Source: JBBRMY01 sp038230595 (lineage in GTDB: Bacteria; Bacteroidota; Ignavibacteria; Tepidaquicellales; Tepidaquicellaceae). Taken from it: DNA of 21,251 nucleotides. The stretch spans positions 1-21,251 of the forward strand of contig JBBRMY010000027.1 in NCBI GenBank assembly GCA_038230595.1, in the 5' to 3' direction. Position numbers and translations under genes: made by a program. Shown here piece after piece: positions 7,513 to 14,951 of the stretch; the first letter of the stretch is position 1, and every line of letters starts with the position of its first letter. The notes under the pieces are model-generated. The model was given only the letters and a program-made list of their open reading frames with translations. It did no database searches and was not told the DNA's origin.

Positions 7513-8763
7513 ATGAAACCTGAGAAACGTTATTATCCAAATCACAGAAGGACAAGAAAACCTACAAATCCGGTGACACAAACAGAGCCAGACACAAATA
7601 AGGAAAATACTGATCCAAAACCTAATGAAGGAACAGAAATAATTCCTGAATCAAATCCTGTTAATCCTCAGATCACTAAGGAAAATCAACCGGGAACTCC
7701 ACAAATAAGAAAAAGTAATAATCACGGAAATCACGGAAGAAGACCATTCAATCCGAATCAAATTAAACCGGTTACAGATGACAATTCTCAAACAAGGAGA
7801 GAAAATCATCCTGAGAAAAAGACATTTAATAATAATTATCCATTAGTATCTATTATCGTACCTCTGTACAATGAAGATGAATCTTTAAACGAATTATCCT
7901 TAAAGATCGAGAAAGTTTTTGCAGATATTAAATATAATTATGAGGTCTTGTTTTTAGATGATGGAAGTACTGACAAATCATTTGAAGTTATAAAGAACAT
8001 ACACAGAAGAAATCAGAAGTTTCATTGTATAAAGCTCAGAAGAAATTATGGAAAATCAGCAGCTTTAGGAAGAGGATTTAAAGCAGCAAAAGGAAGTATT
8101 ATAATTACTATGGATGCAGACCTGCAGGACGATCCGAATGAAATTCCGGAACTGATCTCAATAATAAATTCAGGATATGATCTTGTTTCAGGCTGGAAAA
8201 AGGTAAGATATGACCCTTTCATAAAAAAGCATACTTCTAAATTTTTTAATTATGTTACCTCGAAGCTTTCAGGTATAAGGCTGCATGATTTTAATTGCGG
8301 ATTAAAAGCATATAAAAGAGATGTAGTAAAATCTATAAGAGTTTATGGCGAAATGCACAGGTATATTCCTGCAATTGCTCATCTTGCCGGCTTTAAAGTA
8401 ACTGAAAAAGTTGTAAAGCATCATGCTAGAAAGTATGGCGTAACTAAATTCGGAGCGAACAGATTTCTTAATGGCTTCTTTGATGTTCTCACACTTTCAT
8501 TTAATCACAGATTTTTAAAAAACCCGCTGCATTTCTTTGGATTTATCGGGCTTGTAAGCTCAAGTGCCGGTATCCTGATCACATTGTACCTGACTTTAAT
8601 GAAATATCTTGAGAATAAGTCTATAAGCGGTAGGCCTCTCTTCTTTGTTGGAATATTTTTGATCATCATTGGCATTCAATTCTTTTCTATCGGCTTATTA
8701 GCTGAAATGATAACCAAGACGAATGTAATGGATGAAGATGTACTGATAGAAAAAATATTTTAA
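7513..8763 (+). CDS. family 2 glycosyltransferase, polyprenyl-phosphate type, with disordered N-terminus
   Basis: This is probably an inner-membrane GT-A enzyme that moves a sugar from a nucleotide sugar to undecaprenyl phosphate (DPM1/GtrB/ArnC-like group). Residues 1 to about 108 are low-complexity, rich in Asn, Pro, Thr, Lys, Glu and Gln, and look disordered. The GT2 domain begins at about 109 (VSIIVPLYNEDES), with LDDGSTD (149-155) and the DAD-LQDD metal/nucleotide motif (201-207). Two C-terminal membrane helices follow (about 341-364 and 376-400). Relatives are usually about 310-330 residues without such an N-terminal arm. No other Met occurs before the catalytic domain, so the ATG at 7513 is the best start. 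It heads a plus-strand run through pepA, 24 nt before lpxA. Donor sugar unknown. Confidence 0.82.
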   Translation: MKPEKRYYPNHRRTRKPTNPVTQTEPDTNKENTDPKPNEGTEIIPESNPVNPQITKENQPGTPQIRKSNNHGNHGRRPFNPNQIKPVTDDNSQTRRENHPEKKTFNNNYPLVSIIVPLYNEDESLNELSLKIEKVFADIKYNYEVLFLDDGSTDKSFEVIKNIHRRNQKFHCIKLRRNYGKSAALGRGFKAAKGSIIITMDADLQDDPNEIPELISIINSGYDLVSGWKKVRYDPFIKKHTSKFFNYVTSKLSGIRLHDFNCGLKAYKRDVVKSIRVYGEMHRYIPAIAHLAGFKVTEKVVKHHARKYGVTKFGANRFLNGFFDVLTLSFNHRFLKNPLHFFGFIGLVSSSAGILITLYLTLMKYLENKSISGRPLFFVGIFLIIIGIQFFSIGLLAEMITKTNVMDEDVLIEKIF

Positions 8764-8787
8764 TTCAAATCTATTTAATTCATTTTT

Positions 8788-9552
8788 ATGGCAGTAAGCA
8801 GTAAGGCTTCTATAGGTAAAAATGTAAACATACCGGACTATGTGACAATAGAGGATGATGTTATTATTGGAAATAATGTAGAGATCGGTCCGGGTGCCTG
8901 GATAGGCAATGGGGCGAGGGTCGCAGATAATGTTAAAATATTTCACAGCGCATCAGTAAGTATAGTTCCTCATGATCTTAAATACAGAGACGAGCCTACT
9001 ACGATGGAGATCGGTGAAGGAACAATAGTTAAAGATTTTGCTACTCTGTCCAGAGGTACTTCAGCTCATATGAAAACTACTCTTGGAAAGAATTGCTTTA
9101 TAATGAATTATTCGCACCTCGGTCATGATAATATTATAGGAGACAATGTAATAATATCGAACGGCTCAAATCTTGGAGGTCATGTTGAAGTAGATAACTT
9201 TGTGAATATTGGAGCAATGGTGGGAATACACCAGTTTTGCAAAGTAGGAAAATACTGTATGATAGGAGCTTGTATTTTTGTAACAAAAGATGTTCCTCCT
9301 TATGTGAAATGCGCAGGAAATCCTTCTAAATATCAGGGCTTAAACTCCATTGGCTTGAAAAGAAGAGGATTTACATCTGAGCAGATCGAAAATATTAAAA
9401 ATGCTTATGACATTATTTACGGAAAAGTATATAATGTTTCTGATGCAGTAAAGAAGATAAAAGATGAGATGGAAAAAACTGATGAGATAAATGAAATACT
9501 AACTTTTATTGAAAATAGTACAAGAGGTTTGATAGGTGGAGTGAGAGGATAG
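8788..9552 (+). CDS. lpxA: UDP-N-acetylglucosamine O-acyltransferase (LpxA)
   Basis: LpxA carries out the first step of lipid A synthesis in the cytoplasm, transferring a 3-hydroxyacyl chain from ACP to UDP-GlcNAc. At 254 residues it is close to E. coli LpxA (262). A left-handed beta-helix of hexapeptide repeats fills residues 1 to about 170 (for example VTIEDDVIIGNNVEIG), with DLKYRDEPT as in LpxA. The catalytic base aligns with H113 (SHLGHD; E. coli H125), and H110 and H148 match H122 and H160. The C-terminal helical part has GLKRRGFTSEQI and STRGLIGG, both typical of LpxA. The position aligned with the acyl-length ruler Gly173 is Ala161. It lies between a membrane glycosyltransferase and panB; lpxD, fabZ and lpxB are not adjacent. 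A paralogous LbH acyltransferase is possible but less likely. Confidence 0.87.
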   Translation: MAVSSKASIGKNVNIPDYVTIEDDVIIGNNVEIGPGAWIGNGARVADNVKIFHSASVSIVPHDLKYRDEPTTMEIGEGTIVKDFATLSRGTSAHMKTTLGKNCFIMNYSHLGHDNIIGDNVIISNGSNLGGHVEVDNFVNIGAMVGIHQFCKVGKYCMIGACIFVTKDVPPYVKCAGNPSKYQGLNSIGLKRRGFTSEQIENIKNAYDIIYGKVYNVSDAVKKIKDEMEKTDEINEILTFIENSTRGLIGGVRG

Positions 9553-9587
9553 AGTTTTGCCTTCACCGTGCAATTTAAAAAATAATA

Positions 9588-10412
9588 ATGAGCTACCAAA
9601 GCAAAAAAGATCTTTCGAATCATATAACGACTAAAGTCCTTCTTGATAAAAAAGCTGCCGGAGAAAAGATCACTATGCTTACAGCTTATGATTTTTTAAC
9701 AGCAAAATTTCTTGATGCAGCAGGTATTGAAATAATCTTAGTCGGTGATTCGCTTGGAAATGTAATACAGGGAAATGAAACAACACTTCCGGTTACACTG
9801 GAACAGATGATATACCATACTACAATTGTTAAAAAAGCAGTAAAGGATGCGCTTGTCATAGGAGATATGACGTTTATGAGCTATCAAATCGGCGTTGAAG
9901 ATGCGATAAGGAACTGCGGAAGATTAATGAAAGAAACAGGGTGCGATGCAGTGAAAATGGAAGGCGGAAAATATTTAGCTGAAACTATAAAAAGAGTTGT
10001 TGAAATTGGAATACCGGTTATGGGACATTTAGGATTAACTCCGCAATCTATAAATAAATTTGGAAGTTATAAAACACGTGGAGTAGATGCCGATGAAGCC
10101 CAGCAGATTTTTGAAGATGCGCTTATTTTGGAAGAGTCAGGTTGTTTTGCAATTGTACTTGAAAAAATACCGGCAACCTTAGGTAAAAAAGTATCAGAAG
10201 CTTTAAAGATCCCGACAATTGGAATCGGAGCAGGTCCGGATTGCGATGGTCAGGTACTTGTTACCCATGATATGCTAGGTATGGTTGAAGATTTTAAGCC
10301 AAGATTTGTAAGAAGATACGCTCAATTCGCAAAAGATTCTAAAGATGCATTTAAAAGATACAGCGCAGATGTAAAAGCAAAGAGTTTTCCCTCACAGGAA
10401 GAAAGCTACTAA
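9588..10412 (+). CDS. panB: 3-methyl-2-oxobutanoate hydroxymethyltransferase (PanB)
   Basis: PanB makes ketopantoate from 2-oxoisovalerate and methylene-tetrahydrofolate, the first committed step to pantothenate and coenzyme A, in the cytoplasm. The 274-residue barrel is full length. Family motifs are ITMLTAYDF, LVGDSLGNVIQG with metal ligand D54, IGDMTFMSYQ with metal ligand D93, MGHLGLTPQS, catalytic E192 (VLEKIP) and GIGAGPDCDGQVLVTHDMLG. The start is an ATG after an A/T-only run and lies 35 nt after lpxA. panC and panD are not in the window, so the pantothenate genes are dispersed here. Confidence 0.96.
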   Translation: MSYQSKKDLSNHITTKVLLDKKAAGEKITMLTAYDFLTAKFLDAAGIEIILVGDSLGNVIQGNETTLPVTLEQMIYHTTIVKKAVKDALVIGDMTFMSYQIGVEDAIRNCGRLMKETGCDAVKMEGGKYLAETIKRVVEIGIPVMGHLGLTPQSINKFGSYKTRGVDADEAQQIFEDALILEESGCFAIVLEKIPATLGKKVSEALKIPTIGIGAGPDCDGQVLVTHDMLGMVEDFKPRFVRRYAQFAKDSKDAFKRYSADVKAKSFPSQEESY

Positions 10413-10439
10413 CACCACACATAATAATCATTTGAAATA

Positions 10440-11444
10440 ATGCCGCTATCCGAACAGGAAATAAAAAAAGTTATTGATGTAATAAAATTCAGTGAAAGAA
10501 TTGTTATAACAACTCATAAGATCCCTGATGGAGATGCTTTAGGAAGTGAAATTGCACTTTATCATTATATCAAAGGACTAAACAAAAGTGTAACAATTAT
10601 AAACCATTCCCGTACTCCGATAAACCTGGGATTTATTGAAAATAATCTGGTTACAGTATATGAAGATAATGAAGATGAAAATCTTGATAAGATAAAAAAA
10701 GCAGACCTGCTTATACTTACAGATACGAACAGATATGAAAGAGCGGGGATAAGTGGTGAAATGTTCATGGAATCATCCTCCCGAAAGATATGCATTGATC
10801 ATCACATGGATCTTAACAGAAAGCTTTTTAACTTAATTCTTTCTGATGAAGATTCTCCCTCCACCTGCCAGATAATTTATGAAATGCTAAAGCAAGACAA
10901 AGACTTCAAATTTACTGAAGAGATATCCTCTGCATTGTATTTAGGAATTATGACTGACACGGGAGGATTCAGATATCCGAGAACTGATAAGAAAACTTTT
11001 TTAGCAGCAGCTGAGCTGGTTGATAACGGAGCTGATCCGGTAGAACTGTATGACAGAATTTACAGCAATGAGACTTTAGACAAATTAAAATTAAAATCAG
11101 TATTTGTATCTAACATAAAGCTATCGTATGAAGGCCGTGTTTCTATAGGAACACTCATGCAATCAGATATTGAAGGATCAGGGGTGAATGAGAGTGATCT
11201 GGAAGGATTCACAACAATTTTAATGGAAATAAAAGGCGTAAAAGTCGGAATAAAAATACTTGAATTGAAAAACGGATTCAAGCTTTCATTCAGATCAAAA
11301 GATAACGGAATAAAAATGAATCTTTTAGCAGAGGAATTCGGCGGCGGCGGACATATTCAGGCTTCCGGTGCGACTGTAAGAGGAGCTTCATACTTAGATA
11401 TAATTAATAAAATAAATACAATTTTACCAAAATATATAAACTAA
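10440..11444 (+). CDS. nrnA: DHH/DHHA1 phosphoesterase, NrnA-like nanoRNase/pAp phosphatase
   Basis: This is likely a cytoplasmic phosphoesterase that degrades very short RNAs and/or dephosphorylates pAp (or a cyclic-dinucleotide product such as pApA). At 334 residues it has the NrnA layout. The N-terminal DHH domain has TTHKIPDGDALGS (H26, D30, D32), LTDT (D95), the name-giving DHH (120-122) and MTDTGGFRYP (D173). The C-terminal DHHA1 domain ends in FGGGGHIQASGA (G301-H305). All metal-binding motifs are present. There are no membrane helices or PAS domain, so it is the stand-alone NrnA form rather than GdpP. It lies 27 nt after panB and 13 nt before pepA. Which substrate dominates cannot be read from sequence. 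Confidence 0.88.
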   Translation: MPLSEQEIKKVIDVIKFSERIVITTHKIPDGDALGSEIALYHYIKGLNKSVTIINHSRTPINLGFIENNLVTVYEDNEDENLDKIKKADLLILTDTNRYERAGISGEMFMESSSRKICIDHHMDLNRKLFNLILSDEDSPSTCQIIYEMLKQDKDFKFTEEISSALYLGIMTDTGGFRYPRTDKKTFLAAAELVDNGADPVELYDRIYSNETLDKLKLKSVFVSNIKLSYEGRVSIGTLMQSDIEGSGVNESDLEGFTTILMEIKGVKVGIKILELKNGFKLSFRSKDNGIKMNLLAEEFGGGGHIQASGATVRGASYLDIINKINTILPKYIN

Positions 11445-11457
11445 AAACGAAATAAAG

Positions 11458-12951
11458 ATGTTAGTAAAATTTGATAAAAATACAGCAGGAATAAAATCTG
11501 ATATTTATATTTTCCTGTGCTGCGAAGGCGAAAATGAAATTAATCAACTTGTTACAAGGATAAGAAAAGAATTAAAAGTAACGCTTCCAAAATCTTTTGC
11601 AAGTAAGAATGGATTTGAAGGTAAAGAATCTCAGGCAGAAACAGTATTCACGGATTCCGGAATATTCATTATAGGCGGAGCAGGAAGCGCAAAGAAAATT
11701 ACTCTTGAGAAAATCAGAAAAGCTACAGCTAATGCATCAAAAAGAGCCGGTAAATATAATAAGAGAAATGCTGCTTTTGCAACTGCAGAATATTTAACAA
11801 CCGAATTTTCTGCAGGAGAAATTGCACTTGCTCAAGCTGAAACATGCCATATGGCTTTGTATTCATTTAAGAAATATAAAGTTGAAAAGAAAGATCAGAA
11901 GCAGCTTGATAAAATTACATTTTTTAGTTTAGATAAAAATGCAGGGACAGAAACGGAAAAAGCAGTTAAGACCGGAAACATACTCGGCTTATCGACAAAT
12001 TTCGCAAGAGATCTTGGTAATGAACCATCTAATGAACTTTATCCTGAAACATTAGCGAATATTATTTCCGAAAGAGGTAAAGCAAAAGGCTATGATGTAA
12101 AAATATTCGATCTAGCTGCGCTGAAAGAAAAGAAAATGGGCGGCATAATTGCTGTAGGGCAAGGAAGCAGAAAAGAGCCAAGACTTATTGAGATGACTTA
12201 TAATGGCAGTAAAGACGCCAATGAAAAACCGATAGTTTTAGTAGGTAAAGGAGTAGTTTTTGATTCAGGCGGTATTTCAATTAAGCCTGCCGCAGGAATG
12301 GAACTTATGAAAATTGATATGGGAGGGGCAGCAGCGGTTACAGGAATTTTTGATGCTGTTGCATCTTTAAAGCTTCCTATAAATATAGTCGGACTTATAC
12401 CTTCTGTGGAAAATATGCCGGATGGTGATGCATACAAGCCGGGTGATATTGTAAGATCATATAAAGGATTAACAATTGAAGTTGGAAATACTGATGCGGA
12501 AGGAAGAATAATTCTAGCTGATGCTTTAACATATGCTGAAGAATTTCAACCGAGAGCAGTGATAGATCTTGCTACATTAACAGGTGCAACAGTTATTGCA
12601 TTAGGTACTTTTGTATCATCAGCAATGACAAATTCACCTGAACTTATAAGAGATATGTATAAAGCCGGAATGGAAACATATGAAAGAGTATGGGAGCTTC
12701 CATTATTTGATGAGTATGATAAATTTATGGATTCAGATGTTGCAGATGTCAGCAATATGAGTTCAGCAAGAGCTGCCGGGACAATTACTGCAGGAATGTT
12801 CTTAAAAAGATTTATAGGTGATTACCCATGGATACATCTGGATATTGCCGGGACAGGTATCAGCACTTCAGCTACTGAATACATTCCGAAGCATTCAACA
12901 GGAGTAGGTGTAAGATTAGTTACAAGATTTCTTATGAACAGCCTGAACTGA
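11458..12951 (+). CDS. pepA: leucyl aminopeptidase (M17, PepA)
   Basis: PepA is a cytosolic dizinc or dimanganese aminopeptidase, normally a hexamer, that removes N-terminal residues from peptides. At 497 residues it is close to E. coli PepA (503). An N-terminal macro-like domain (about 1-165) precedes the catalytic domain. Metal ligands are K264 and D269 (VGKGVVFDSGG), D287 (KIDMGG), and D346 and E348 in the M17 signature NTDAEGR; the catalytic pair is K276 and R350. All key residues are present and sit six positions earlier than in E. coli. It closes the plus-strand run that starts with the glycosyltransferase, 13 nt after nrnA, and is followed by an intrinsic terminator. Confidence 0.95.
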   Translation: MLVKFDKNTAGIKSDIYIFLCCEGENEINQLVTRIRKELKVTLPKSFASKNGFEGKESQAETVFTDSGIFIIGGAGSAKKITLEKIRKATANASKRAGKYNKRNAAFATAEYLTTEFSAGEIALAQAETCHMALYSFKKYKVEKKDQKQLDKITFFSLDKNAGTETEKAVKTGNILGLSTNFARDLGNEPSNELYPETLANIISERGKAKGYDVKIFDLAALKEKKMGGIIAVGQGSRKEPRLIEMTYNGSKDANEKPIVLVGKGVVFDSGGISIKPAAGMELMKIDMGGAAAVTGIFDAVASLKLPINIVGLIPSVENMPDGDAYKPGDIVRSYKGLTIEVGNTDAEGRIILADALTYAEEFQPRAVIDLATLTGATVIALGTFVSSAMTNSPELIRDMYKAGMETYERVWELPLFDEYDKFMDSDVADVSNMSSARAAGTITAGMFLKRFIGDYPWIHLDIAGTGISTSATEYIPKHSTGVGVRLVTRFLMNSLN

Positions 12952-12983
12952 CAGTAAAGTAAATTCTTATACAGATATTTTTT

Positions 12984-13019
12984 AAAGGTTTTCTTATATA
13001 TTTAAGAAAACCTTTTTTT
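12984..13019 (+). terminator. intrinsic terminator after pepA
   Basis: Positions 12984-12996 pair perfectly with 13003-13015 (13 bp, six-nt loop), ending in GGTTTTC/GAAAACC and a seven-T tract (13013-13019). It lies 32 nt after the pepA stop and only 9 nt before the next start codon, so it is also within the leader of the NamZ-like gene. Confidence 0.85.
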
Positions 13020-13028
13020 ATATATAAA

Positions 13029-14270
13029 ATGAAATTTAATTATAAAATATTTTTTGTCTTTTTGTTTTTTGTATTGATAAGCTGTAAGCCTGCTTCATCT
13101 TTTAAGCCTCAGGATAAAAAGCCTACAGAATTTATGCTTGGTAATGAGGTACTTATATTAGAAAAAATAAATGAGATATCAGGAAAAAGAATCGGACTTG
13201 TCAGTAATCAGTCAGGAATAGATAAAAGCGGAGTTCATATTCTTGACAGATTATTGGAAAAAGGAATGAATGTTGTTAAAGTTTTTACACCTGAACATGG
13301 CTTTAGAGCGGATGATAATACAGATTCATACAAAGACCCCAAATCAGGAGTTGAAATAATTTCACTATACGGAAGTAAAAAAAAGCCTGATAGCCGTGAC
13401 CTTAAAGATGTTGATGTACTTATATATGATCTTCAGGATGTCGGAGCAAGATTTTATACCTATATAAACACTCTATTTTACCTTCTGCAAGCAGCATCAG
13501 AAAACAATGTTCCTGTTATAATCTGCGACAGACCGGAAATGATCAATGGAGATTATACAGACGGATATATGCTGGAGAATGAGAATAAATCGTTTGTTGG
13601 ATTACTAAATATTCCAATTGCTTATGGAATGACATCAGGTGAAATAGGAAAGTACATCAATGCAGAATATTTTGGAAATTCGGTGCAATTAAGTATTTCA
13701 GAAATGAAAGGCTATGACAGAAAAAAAGATTTTACAAGTTATAATATTCCGTGGGTAAAGCCTTCTCCGAGTATTTACTCACCGGGTTCTGCGATATGTT
13801 ATACCGGAACATGCCTTATAGAAGGAACTAATGTATCGGAGGGAAGAGGTTCCGAAAAGCCATTTGAATATATAGGTGCTCCTTTTATTAATGGTGAAAA
13901 ACTGGCTGCAGAGCTTAATACATATGAGCTTCAGGGAGTAATTTTTGAACCTATAAAATTCACTCCTGCAGAAACCGGCAATGCAATACCGGTAAAATTC
14001 TCAGGTGAGCAATGCAGTGGAATTTATCTCAAAATCACAGATAATAAAAAATTTGAGTCAGTAAAAGTGGGAATAGGTATTTTAATAGCATTAAATAAAT
14101 TGTTTAAAGGATTTGAATTCAGGAATGACAATTTCATTGCAAAACTGGCAGGTACAAAAAGGTTAAGAAAGCTTATAGAAACAGGTGCGACACTTCAGGA
14201 AATTGTCAGTTCCTATTCAAATGAGATTGATATTTTCAGGGAAAAAAGAAAATCATTTCTTATCTATTAA
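13029..14270 (+). CDS. namZ: NamZ-like (DUF1343) exo-beta-N-acetylmuramidase lipoprotein
   Basis: NamZ-family proteins (GH171, DUF1343) release N-acetylmuramic acid from the non-reducing end of peptidoglycan fragments. Assignment rests on the conserved GLVSNQSG (56-63), VFTPEHGF (85-92), YDLQDVGARFYTYI (133-146), CDRPE, SPSIYSPGSAICYTGTCLIE and GTNVSEGRG. The first 19 residues form a lipoprotein signal with lipobox VLISC (acylated C19), so the enzyme should be membrane-anchored and face the periplasm. At 413 residues it is full length. The ATG follows the pepA terminator by 9 nt, so transcription must start within or upstream of that hairpin or depend on read-through. No MurNAc uptake or kinase genes are next to it. 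Confidence 0.87.
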   Translation: MKFNYKIFFVFLFFVLISCKPASSFKPQDKKPTEFMLGNEVLILEKINEISGKRIGLVSNQSGIDKSGVHILDRLLEKGMNVVKVFTPEHGFRADDNTDSYKDPKSGVEIISLYGSKKKPDSRDLKDVDVLIYDLQDVGARFYTYINTLFYLLQAASENNVPVIICDRPEMINGDYTDGYMLENENKSFVGLLNIPIAYGMTSGEIGKYINAEYFGNSVQLSISEMKGYDRKKDFTSYNIPWVKPSPSIYSPGSAICYTGTCLIEGTNVSEGRGSEKPFEYIGAPFINGEKLAAELNTYELQGVIFEPIKFTPAETGNAIPVKFSGEQCSGIYLKITDNKKFESVKVGIGILIALNKLFKGFEFRNDNFIAKLAGTKRLRKLIETGATLQEIVSSYSNEIDIFREKRKSFLIY

Positions 14271-14341
14271 AAAGTTGATTTTTATTCATTGAAATTTATA
14301 ATTATTAGCAATATAAACCTGATTTTTTGAAATCTTTTGAA

Positions 14342-14370
14342 TTGAAATTCTTGGAATTATAGCATATTTT
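14342..14370 (+). promoter_or_regulatory. candidate sigma70-like promoter for the glycan locus
   Basis: TTGAAA (14342-14347) and TATTTT (14365-14370) are separated by exactly 17 nt and lie just upstream of the TTG start at 14387, giving a very short predicted leader. The surrounding sequence is AT-rich, so the match is weak evidence. Confidence 0.22.
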
Positions 14371-14386
14371 AAAAGAAAACGAGAGA

Positions 14387-14941
14387 TTGGGATTAAAAAG
14401 AATTTTCAGGATTTCTATATGCATTTCGATGCTGTTAATTTTCTCTGGAAAATTACATGCTCAGGATGATAAGACAAAGATCGGTATAGATCAAAACAGC
14501 ACTCAACAAGGCGGTTATTTTAACTTTGGAGATAAAAACAAAGTAAATATTGAAGTAAATGTCTTAGGATACGTCCGGTATCCGGGAAAATATCTGGTTC
14601 CGAGAGGGACTACATTTCAGGATCTAATGGCATTTTGTGGCGGACCTACTATAGATGCAAAGTACGATAAAATAAGGCTTTACAGACCAAAAAATGATAC
14701 ATTAGGTATAAAGCAGGACAAGATAATACAACTTGATTACAATGATATTTTTTGGGAAGACAAAGTCAATGATGCTGTTACTAAATCAAATCCTGTTCTT
14801 CTGCCGGGAGATTTTTTAATATTTCCGGGTGATCAGAAATTATTCTTCAGAGATTCAATTGGCATAATCACATCAATAGCTTCGGTACTCATATCTTTAG
14901 GAATTCTCGTGCTTACAATATCGAGATCGTCAGGAAACTAA
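14387..14941 (+). CDS. short SLBB-domain protein with C-terminal membrane helix
   Basis: This is a small exported protein, probably part of a polysaccharide export apparatus. It has a signal peptide (1-25, likely cleavage after LHA), one SLBB-type beta-grasp domain (about 54-150; VNVLGYVRYPGKYLVPRGTT then LLPGDFLIFPGD) and a single C-terminal membrane helix (about 157-178). Typical Wza/OPX proteins are about 350-400 residues and have a poly-export domain before SLBB; that domain is absent here. The start is TTG, which gives a basic N-terminus; an ATG at 14429 would cut the signal peptide to about ten residues. It lies 10 nt before a Wzc-like kinase gene, so the two are probably co-translated partners. 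Exact role not recognised. Confidence 0.72.
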   Translation: MGLKRIFRISICISMLLIFSGKLHAQDDKTKIGIDQNSTQQGGYFNFGDKNKVNIEVNVLGYVRYPGKYLVPRGTTFQDLMAFCGGPTIDAKYDKIRLYRPKNDTLGIKQDKIIQLDYNDIFWEDKVNDAVTKSNPVLLPGDFLIFPGDQKLFFRDSIGIITSIASVLISLGILVLTISRSSGN

Positions 14942-14951
14942 AACTTAAGAA

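Noticed and set aside
7499..7516. Five-codon mini-frame ending in TGA that overlaps the ATG of the glycosyltransferase gene
   Set aside because: The arrangement resembles a leader peptide with an ATGA overlap, but such short frames arise easily by chance and no attenuator hairpin or biased codon content is seen.
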